Of a stretch of 64,000 bases of DNA, positions 57,786-64,000 are shown in pieces. This DNA is from Vibrio tubiashii (GTDB lineage: Bacteria; Pseudomonadota; Gammaproteobacteria; Enterobacterales; Vibrionaceae), in the NCBI GenBank assembly GCA_000775715.1, contig JRWQ01000001.1, positions 124,001 to 188,000 of the forward strand, written 5' to 3'. Both the position numbers and the translations under genes were made by a program. The notes beneath the pieces are model-generated. The model worked only from the letters and a program-made list of their open reading frames with translations. It ran no database searches and was not told the origin of the DNA. The stretch's first letter is position 1. The number at the start of each line of letters is the position of its first letter.

Positions 57786-57818
57786 AAAGCGCAGCTCACT
57801 TTGACCTGCGCTTTTTTA
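57786..57818 (+). terminator. Terminator of the DUF3360 gene
   Basis: Stem AAAGCGCAG / CTGCGCTTT with a 12-base loop and six T residues, 25 bases after the stop codon. Confidence 0.88.
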
Positions 57819-57967
57819 TTGCGTGAGCACAACTCATACAAAAACCAATACATCAAATAGTCGGCCGCTTCCCAAACAACTCAATTACCCCACCAATAGT
57901 TGGCAATCGTTTTCGTACTAGAAAATCAACAATATTTGAAAATTATACTTTTAATTTGAAAAAGAGA

Positions 57968-57995
57968 TTCCAATCACACTTTATTCGGTTATAAT
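57968..57995 (+). promoter_or_regulatory. Likely sigma-70 promoter of the MFS gene
   Basis: A perfect -10 TATAAT at 57990-57995 and a weaker -35 TTCCAA at 57968-57973, spacing 16, leave a leader of about 90 bases before the MFS ATG. The consensus -10 suggests substantial basal expression. Confidence 0.5.
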
Positions 57996-58090
57996 TCGCG
58001 CCCATTGCGTCTTATGTTGATAAACGCAAACTTAATTTGAGCAATTGACCTATTAACCGATCCTCTTTTTGAGGAAAAACGAGAAGAAAA

Positions 58091-59323
58091 ATGAGCAAAA
58101 TTGATAAAGCTATGCGCATCCTGCTAGCGGGATTCTGCATCAACCTTTGTCTTGGCATCCTGTATGCTTGGAGTGTATTCAACAAAGCACTAGTGACCGA
58201 GTCAGGTTGGAGCGCTGCAGAAGCTTCAGCACCTTATGCGACAGCAACTATCACTTTTTCTATCTGTCTTCTTGTTGCTGGTATTTTGCAAGATCGCATG
58301 GGGCCTCGCCTGATCCTTATCCTAGGTACAGTACTTACTGGTCTGGGCATGATCGCATCAGGTTTTGTTGACACGCCGCTAATGCTGAACATTACCTTTG
58401 GTGTTATCACAGGTGCCGGTATCGGGTTTGGTTATGCTTGTCTTTCTCCTTCCGCAATGAAATGGTTCCACGCTTCGAAAAAAGGCATGGTTAATGGCAT
58501 TATCGCAGCAGGCTTTGGCCTTGCTGCTATCTACCTCGCGCCGGTAACGTCTGCGTTAATTACTAGCATGGGGATCCAAACTAGCTTTATGATTCTTGGT
58601 GTTGGCGTACTTGTGATTGCCGTTCCTCTAGCAGCGACAATTAACAACCCACCAGCAGACTACACACCTGCTGAGCCAAAAGTTAAGCAAGGCCAAGCAC
58701 CAAAAGCGGTTAAGACATCTGACAACCTATCATGGAAAGCGATGCTAAAAACGCCTCAGTTCTACTCTCTGTGGGTTATGTATGCATTCGCTGCATCTGT
58801 TGGTCTTATGATCATTGGTAACATTACCACTATCGCGAGTGTGCAAGCTAATCTACCAAACGCAGTTTACCTAGCGTCTATTCTAGCCGTATTTAACTCA
58901 GGTGGTCGTGTTGCAGCAGGTATACTTGCAGACAAAATGGGCGGCGTACGTACTCTGCTTCTAGCTTTCGTTCTACAGGGCATTAATATGGTTCTGTTCG
59001 CTACCTTCAAGTCTGAGTTCACGCTCATCATCGGTACGGCTATTGCTGCGGTTGGCTACGGTACACTGCTAGCGGTATTCCCAACCTTAACCGCTGAATT
59101 CTATGGTCTGAAAAACTACGGCACTAACTACGGCGTTCTATACACGGCATGGGGTATTGGTGGCGCAATCGGTGCTGCGGTTGTTGGTTTCTCTATGACC
59201 AACGGCGAAGGTTACGGCCTTGCTTACACTATCTCTGCAGTCATGATGGCTGTTTGTATCGTGCTCGCACTTATTACTCGCCCACTATCAGAAGCGAAAA
59301 TTGCTGAGCTTAAAAGCGCATAG
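58091..59323 (+). CDS. Oxalate/formate antiporter-family (OFA) MFS transporter
   Basis: 410 residues, twelve membrane helices in two halves with a cytoplasmic loop near residues 190-220. The N-terminal CINLCLGILYAWSVF is the OFA/OxlT-type signature, GILQDRMGPRLI is the loop 2-3 motif of the major facilitator family, and SGGRVAAGILADKMGG repeats it in the second half. WSVF and YGTNYGVLYTAWGIGG near residue 355 also fit the OxlT branch. Family members carry small organic anions. The exact substrate is not predictable. It is flanked by terminators and stands alone. Confidence 0.87.
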   Translation: MSKIDKAMRILLAGFCINLCLGILYAWSVFNKALVTESGWSAAEASAPYATATITFSICLLVAGILQDRMGPRLILILGTVLTGLGMIASGFVDTPLMLNITFGVITGAGIGFGYACLSPSAMKWFHASKKGMVNGIIAAGFGLAAIYLAPVTSALITSMGIQTSFMILGVGVLVIAVPLAATINNPPADYTPAEPKVKQGQAPKAVKTSDNLSWKAMLKTPQFYSLWVMYAFAASVGLMIIGNITTIASVQANLPNAVYLASILAVFNSGGRVAAGILADKMGGVRTLLLAFVLQGINMVLFATFKSEFTLIIGTAIAAVGYGTLLAVFPTLTAEFYGLKNYGTNYGVLYTAWGIGGAIGAAVVGFSMTNGEGYGLAYTISAVMMAVCIVLALITRPLSEAKIAELKSA

Positions 59324-59360
59324 TAGTTTGAATTGCTCTTAATATATTGAATTAGTAGTA

Positions 59361-59392
59361 AAAAGGCTTAACCTTAGGGTTAAGTCTTTTTT
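59361..59392 (+). terminator. Terminator of the MFS gene
   Basis: Stem AAGGCTTAACC with GGTTAAGTCTT (one wobble pair) and six T residues, 38 bases after the MFS stop and 14 bases before the next start. Confidence 0.88.
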
Positions 59393-59405
59393 GTATCTAA
59401 CCAAT

Positions 59406-61028
59406 ATGTCTGATCCTATCGAACTTGCCCCTGATTACTACCTAACTAACTTCGTCAAGTTAACCAGTCACGCCCTAGAGTGGTACTCGGATATGCTCAC
59501 CTCATATGAACTTAGTTGGATATTGCACTTCGAGCAACTCAACAAACACGCACAATGCCTGCTCGTTCGGCTACTTTCTCGTAAAGGTGACTGGTTCCGT
59601 TCAGATAAATTACACTATGCCGAAATCGGTGACGTAATCCCTCACTTATATACCCTTGAGAGTACGGGTTTCATCGTCGTCAATGGTGATATTTGCTCAT
59701 CTACCCTTGCCGATAAAGTACTAACGAAACCAGAGATCATCTCTCTGTTTTCCATCAATGAAAAGTCACTGCGTAAAGAACAACTTATCGCACGAGTTCC
59801 GGTTGAGAAATTCACTCACTTTGAACAACTTGCTTTTACTTTAATCAAACTGCAACAGCCAACAGTCATCAACGTACTGCTTGCTTTGTTCTTTGCTAAC
59901 ACTCATCAGGACCTTAGCCAATTTGTTCTCGATGACCTAGGTTTACATCAATTTGAGCACTATCAGCTCAGCAAAGAGAGGCGCTTTTTCGCTAGCCGAA
60001 CCGAGCTAAACCAACTGCTACAACTCTCTGAGCTGCAATCACATTACCTTGATTCAGATAGAAAAGATGCGGATTCGCTATGTGATATGCTCATTAAACT
60101 ATCGTGCCCTCTTGAGCACCCTTACCTCGAAAGAAAACGCCAACATCTAATCAATGACATGGCACGCGATCTAGAACGACTAGGGAGGTACACTGAAGCA
60201 CTTGATTGGTTTAACAAAACGACACTACCACCTTCGCATGAACGTCAGGCGCGAATTTATGACAAGCTAGACCAAACAGACGCAATGCGTGACGTTGTCA
60301 CTAAAATTATTCAATCACCCTACGATGTCGCTGAGCTAGAAGTCGCTAACAAACTCACGGATAGGATCAAAAGAAAGCTCGGCCAACGTGTTCCAAGAGC
60401 AGCAAGAGCAAAAGTTGAAGAGTATCAAGTTACTTTAGACCTTTCCCAACAGAGGGTCGAACTAGCAGTCAAAGAGCATTTTGAGCAATTAGGCTATCAG
60501 GTGTTCTACAGCGAGAACCTGTTACTCAATGGTCTATTTGGTTTAGCATTCTGGGATGTCTTGTTCGCCCCTGTTGAAGGAGCCTTTATTAATCGCTACC
60601 AGTATCGCCCGCTTGACCTTTATCACAGTGACTTTGCCAGTAAGCGCCAAGTGTTGATCGACCAAGTATTTGACAACATTTCCATATCTGGACTATCCGG
60701 TCTTGCACACACTTACCAAGCGAAGTTTGGCATTGCTAATCCTTTTGTTCATTGGTCGGGATTTAGCTTGGAGTTACTGCAAAACTGTATTAAACACATA
60801 CCCCACCAGCTTGTTATTTCCTTGTTTAAAGTGATGCTGACGGACCTCAAACTTTACCGCAGTGGCATGCCAGATCTTATCGCGTTTAAAGGCGGCGAGT
60901 TTGAGTGGATTGAAGTTAAAGGCCCCGGAGACAAACTCCAAGATAACCAGTGGCGATGGATAGCTCACTTCCTCCAACTCGAGGTTCCATTCAAAGTTTG
61001 TTATGTGCAAGCCTTGCCAAAGTCCTGA
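59406..61028 (+). CDS. FAN1-type VRR-NUC nuclease
   Basis: 540 residues, similar in plan to the bacterial FAN1 protein of Pseudomonas aeruginosa. An N-terminal helical DNA-binding part (about 1-150, with LLVRLLSRKGDWFR), a TPR-like helical region (about 230-330) and a C-terminal VRR-NUC domain. The nuclease motif is complete: RSGMPDLIAF then FEWIEVKGPGDKLQDNQ near residue 500, giving the Asp, Glu and Lys of the PD-(D/E)xK core. FAN1 cuts 5' flaps and DNA crosslinks. ATG 59406 is preferred over a TTG at 59391 inside the preceding terminator. It is convergent with the M23 peptidase gene. Confidence 0.88.
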   Translation: MSDPIELAPDYYLTNFVKLTSHALEWYSDMLTSYELSWILHFEQLNKHAQCLLVRLLSRKGDWFRSDKLHYAEIGDVIPHLYTLESTGFIVVNGDICSSTLADKVLTKPEIISLFSINEKSLRKEQLIARVPVEKFTHFEQLAFTLIKLQQPTVINVLLALFFANTHQDLSQFVLDDLGLHQFEHYQLSKERRFFASRTELNQLLQLSELQSHYLDSDRKDADSLCDMLIKLSCPLEHPYLERKRQHLINDMARDLERLGRYTEALDWFNKTTLPPSHERQARIYDKLDQTDAMRDVVTKIIQSPYDVAELEVANKLTDRIKRKLGQRVPRAARAKVEEYQVTLDLSQQRVELAVKEHFEQLGYQVFYSENLLLNGLFGLAFWDVLFAPVEGAFINRYQYRPLDLYHSDFASKRQVLIDQVFDNISISGLSGLAHTYQAKFGIANPFVHWSGFSLELLQNCIKHIPHQLVISLFKVMLTDLKLYRSGMPDLIAFKGGEFEWIEVKGPGDKLQDNQWRWIAHFLQLEVPFKVCYVQALPKS

Positions 61029-61055
61029 TCCTGTTGCTGGTCATTTAAAAGCCAT

Positions 61056-61736
61056 TCAATAGTTTACTGTTTCAACGTCTCGATGAAAGTACTTTGACTG
61101 AGTGATGAAATAGCTTGGATCGACAAACTGGTGGTACACCGGATGCTCCGTCGTGTAGCCAGTCATCCAGTTTGACCGGCCACTACTTGGGTAATCCGAT
61201 GGTGATCCCAAACGTATCGAAAAATGCAGGTGAGGCACGATTCCAATTCCGTAGCCTTCGTCAGTTTCGGCAATGTACCCAACCAAATCCCCTTTTCTTA
61301 CTCGTTGACCAGCTTCTATTAACCATCGCCTCGTCGATACATGCCCATACAACGAATATAAGCCGTCTTGCGGATGTTCTATCACAGTTACACCACCATA
61401 ACTATCTTGGTGGTTAGAATAAAATACGACTCCGTCCGCTATCGCATAGACCTCGGTTCCTGGCATCGCAAAATAGTCAATAGCGGAATGGTAAAGGTTT
61501 GGAAATCTCGGTGCCTGTCCAAACTCGGCGTAATCTTGCAAAATGCCAGTTTTCTCCATCGGCCATTGATAAGCACCGCGAGTACCCGCAACTATTTCAT
61601 CGATAATGATCGACATATTTTGCTCATGCCGACTTATCTGCTCTCTTTTTTCATCAGTCAGCCACTTCACGCTGATGAGTGTGACAACCAACACTAGCGG
61701 AAACGAATAGATAAACCAGGTTTTCATTTTACGCAT
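61056..61736 (-). CDS. Membrane-anchored M23 (LytM-type) peptidase
   Basis: 226 residues. An N-terminal membrane anchor (about 8-24) and a short linker are followed by the M23 domain. The zinc ligands are visible: His and Asp in LYHSAIDYFA near residue 84, and His in PHLHFSIR near residue 166; LYGHVS lies between them. The usual G of HxxxD is replaced by A, a minor variation. It probably cleaves peptidoglycan cross-links, or serves as an activator if its catalysis is weak. An AGGAGA ribosome site precedes the ATG. Confidence 0.88.
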   Translation of the reverse strand: MRKMKTWFIYSFPLVLVVTLISVKWLTDEKREQISRHEQNMSIIIDEIVAGTRGAYQWPMEKTGILQDYAEFGQAPRFPNLYHSAIDYFAMPGTEVYAIADGVVFYSNHQDSYGGVTVIEHPQDGLYSLYGHVSTRRWLIEAGQRVRKGDLVGYIAETDEGYGIGIVPHLHFSIRLGSPSDYPSSGRSNWMTGYTTEHPVYHQFVDPSYFITQSKYFHRDVETVNY

Positions 61737-61959
61737 CGTTACTGTTCTCCTAAAACGAGTTTTAGGGTAGCGTTCAAATACTCAGTGACAAGCTAGCCAC
61801 ACTCAATCTAGTGATAATTAATCTAACCTTAATCTTATGCCGTTCTGAATCGATTCTGTCGCCGCAAACTATTCACTGACTCAATTCATGAAATCGGTTT
61901 GATTATCTCCAGACTTTCTGCTGCAATGAGTAAGTCCAATAGTCACCATGTGTATCCAG

Positions 61960-64000
61960 ATGAATTTACGCACCTTTTTTATGATGGCGATCGTTTTATC
62001 GTTCGCGGGCTGTGCTACTTATGCAGGCTTGAACTATGACCAGTTATTTGGTGAAGCCAGCGTTCAAGAACGCAGAGAAGATCTTGGCAGTGTAGAGAGT
62101 GATTTTTTCCTCACTGAGGTCAAGCCAATTATCGATAACCGCTGTGTGGTATGTCATGCATGCTACGATGCGCCATGTCAGCTTAAAATGTCATCTGTCG
62201 AAGGTATCGATCGAGGATCGAGCAAAGAGCTTATCTACCAAGGAACGCGCCTTACTGCTGCCACACCTCATAGACTGTTTGAAGACGCCCAAACGACCCA
62301 AGAATGGCGAGATTTTGGCTTCCACCCGGTACTTAATGAGCGTATGCAAAACCCAACGGCTAACCTAGAAGCTGGGCTAATCGCACGCATGTTAATGCAA
62401 AAAGAGGCGCATCCTCTGCCTGAGCAGAAACAGCTCGAAGGGTTTGACTTTGCCATCGACCGAACACAGGTCTGTCCGACTATTGAAGAGTTCGATCAGT
62501 ACGCTCAAGACTACCCGACTTGGGGTATGCCTTACGGAATGCCAAATCTCGACTCAGCTGAATACTCGACTCTGATAAACTGGCTGCAAGATGGCGCTCA
62601 TATGAACCAGCCAATCCCGTTAACTCCCGCCGAGAGCCAGTTGGTGGCCCAATACGAGACCTTGCTCAACAAGAGCCCACGTAAAGTTCAGCTTGCAGCG
62701 CGCTACATCTACGAGCACCTGTTCTTATCGCACCTTTACTTCTCTGAACTTGGTCAAGAGCAACCACGCTTTTTTACTCTTGTTCGCTCGAGCACACCAC
62801 CCGGTCAGCCCATAAAACGCATAGCTACCCGCAGACCGTATGATGATCCGGGCGTCTCGCGGGTTTACTATCGTTTGGTGCCAGAACAAGGCACGATCGT
62901 CGATAAAACCCATATGCCATACGCCCTAAACCAGGAACGATTTCATCAGTGGCGCGACTGGTTTATCGATGCCAATTACAGCGTCGCTGAACTGCCAAGC
63001 TATACACCAGAAGTCGCAGCTAACCCGATGACAGCATTTATCGACCTGCCAGAAAAAGCTCGATTTAGCTTTATGCTCGACAACGCTCAGAATACCATTA
63101 ATGCCTTTATCAAAGGGCCAGTGTGTCGCGGGCAATTGGCGCTCAACGTTATCAACGACAGATTCTGGGTGTTCTTTTTAGATCCAGAAAAAGCCGATCT
63201 TCCTGAGGTAAACGACTTTTATCGCTCACAAGCAGACAACCTCAAACTGCCGGGCGAGCTTGAAAGTAATACCCTACCTATCACTAGCTGGGTTTCCTAC
63301 GCTCGCCAACAGGCGCGTTACCTAGAAGCCAAATCAGAATTTATTAACCAGTGGTTTGAAGGGGGTAAGTACTTGACGACTGATGTGATTTGGACGGGTA
63401 ATGGGGTTAACCAGAATGCTGCATTGACCGTATTCAGACATTTCGACAGTGCGTCAGTAGTACAGGGACTGGTCGGCAAGCCACCAAAAACAGCTTGGGT
63501 GCTCGACTACGCATTGATTGAGCGAATTCACTACTTGCTGGTAGCTGGATTCGACGTTTACGGCAACTTTGGCCACCAACTGATGACCCGCATGTTTATG
63601 GATTTTTTGCGCTTAGAGGGGGAAAGTAACTTTATCGCTCTGCTGCCTCGTGATATCCGCCACATCGAACACTCTAGCTGGTACAAAGACCAGAGTGCGC
63701 AACTGAGCGACTTCTTGCTGCGCAACGTCAAACCATTCGATCAGCCGACTCAGGTCCCTTATCAAACCGACGACCCGAAAGCAGAGTTATTCGACATTTT
63801 ACAAACTCAACTCGCCCCTGTTCTCACCAACCGATTTAAGATTGAGCAAACAGGCATGGCACTGAGCAATGAAAAACTTCTGCGTAGCATCGACAATATC
63901 AAAGGTGAAGGGCTGATTCATCTACCACAAATCATGATGTTAATGATCGAAGCTGAGAACGGACAGCAACAGCTTTATACCCTACTGCACAACAATGCCC
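61960..64000 (+). CDS. cti: Fatty acid cis/trans isomerase (partial, runs off the right edge)
   Basis: 680 codons are present and the 3' end is outside the window. The signal sequence has a lipobox-like end (SFAGC, Cys18), and a heme-c motif CVVCH lies at residues 62-66, within DNRCVVCHACYDAPCQLKMSS (quoted only by its parts). These, the EWRDFGFHPVLNE block and PLTPAESQLV-like segments are characteristic of Cti, a periplasmic cytochrome-type enzyme that turns cis-unsaturated membrane lipids into trans forms during solvent or heat stress. The ATG at 61960 is used; an in-frame ATG at 61948 adds four residues. It stands alone, with the M23 peptidase gene divergent upstream. Confidence 0.9.
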   Translation, partial: MNLRTFFMMAIVLSFAGCATYAGLNYDQLFGEASVQERREDLGSVESDFFLTEVKPIIDNRCVVCHACYDAPCQLKMSSVEGIDRGSSKELIYQGTRLTAATPHRLFEDAQTTQEWRDFGFHPVLNERMQNPTANLEAGLIARMLMQKEAHPLPEQKQLEGFDFAIDRTQVCPTIEEFDQYAQDYPTWGMPYGMPNLDSAEYSTLINWLQDGAHMNQPIPLTPAESQLVAQYETLLNKSPRKVQLAARYIYEHLFLSHLYFSELGQEQPRFFTLVRSSTPPGQPIKRIATRRPYDDPGVSRVYYRLVPEQGTIVDKTHMPYALNQERFHQWRDWFIDANYSVAELPSYTPEVAANPMTAFIDLPEKARFSFMLDNAQNTINAFIKGPVCRGQLALNVINDRFWVFFLDPEKADLPEVNDFYRSQADNLKLPGELESNTLPITSWVSYARQQARYLEAKSEFINQWFEGGKYLTTDVIWTGNGVNQNAALTVFRHFDSASVVQGLVGKPPKTAWVLDYALIERIHYLLVAGFDVYGNFGHQLMTRMFMDFLRLEGESNFIALLPRDIRHIEHSSWYKDQSAQLSDFLLRNVKPFDQPTQVPYQTDDPKAELFDILQTQLAPVLTNRFKIEQTGMALSNEKLLRSIDNIKGEGLIHLPQIMMLMIEAENGQQQLYTLLHNNA

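Overview
The window looks like a stretch of a marine gammaproteobacterial genome, most probably Vibrio. Signs are the DUF3332 lipoprotein, the DUF3360 membrane protein, the 530-residue-class isocitrate lyase beside malate synthase G, two diguanylate cyclases and a chemoreceptor, tandem tRNA-Gly(TCC) genes nearly identical to the enterobacterial sequence, and a base composition of roughly the mid-forties GC (judged by eye). No phage, transposase, rRNA or CRISPR was seen.

Region 1 (1-2100): the start of a PTS EIIBC gene runs off the left edge. It is followed by an exported carboxymuconolactone-decarboxylase-like protein and an exported cupin on the plus strand.

Region 2 (2100-18700, nearly all minus strand): a carbohydrate island. 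L-rhamnose catabolism (rhaB-rhaA-rhaD-fucO with a RhaS-like regulator) lies next to bglA, a lactose/cellobiose-type PTS split between two units (EIIA and EIIB with bglA; EIIC with a cytoplasmic GH78 alpha-L-rhamnosidase and an AraC regulator), a LamB-like porin and an exported esterase. Three promoters in this island (before EIIB, the porin and EIIC) share a 28-bp element, TTGCA-N18-TGCAA, placed exactly 7 bp before a -10-like hexamer. This ties the units into one regulon, probably under the AraC protein. The simplest reading is a PTS pathway for rhamnosyl-beta-glucosides: the porin admits the glycoside, the PTS imports and phosphorylates it, GH78 and BglA cleave it, and RhaBAD/FucO use the rhamnose.

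Region 3 (18700-30900): two tRNA-Gly genes, a periplasmic-binding-domain GGDEF protein, a chemoreceptor, a DUF3332 lipoprotein, the glyoxylate shunt genes glcB and aceA with a LysR regulator between them, a small protein with an ADP-ribosyltransferase-like HGT motif, and another LysR regulator.

Region 4 (30900-43130): an accessory block that looks richer in GC. It encodes a Ser-type sulfatase, its radical-SAM maturase, a LysR regulator, a degenerate alkylsulfatase-like protein, a small Cys-rich protein, two DUF1254/DUF1214 proteins, a FadL-like outer-membrane protein and another outer-membrane barrel. Two broken reading frames lie in the middle. The likely theme is uptake and desulfation of a hydrophobic sulfate ester.

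Region 5 (43890-64000): a GAF-PAS-GGDEF protein, an orphan 190-residue protein, a branched-chain-type 2-oxo acid dehydrogenase operon (E1 alpha, E1 beta, E2, no E3), etfBA divergent from the ETF-quinone oxidoreductase gene with a palindrome between them, a Cache-PAS-nucleotidyltransferase membrane protein, DUF3360 and MFS transporters, a FAN1-type nuclease, an M23 peptidase and the 5' part of a fatty acid cis/trans isomerase gene that runs off the right edge.
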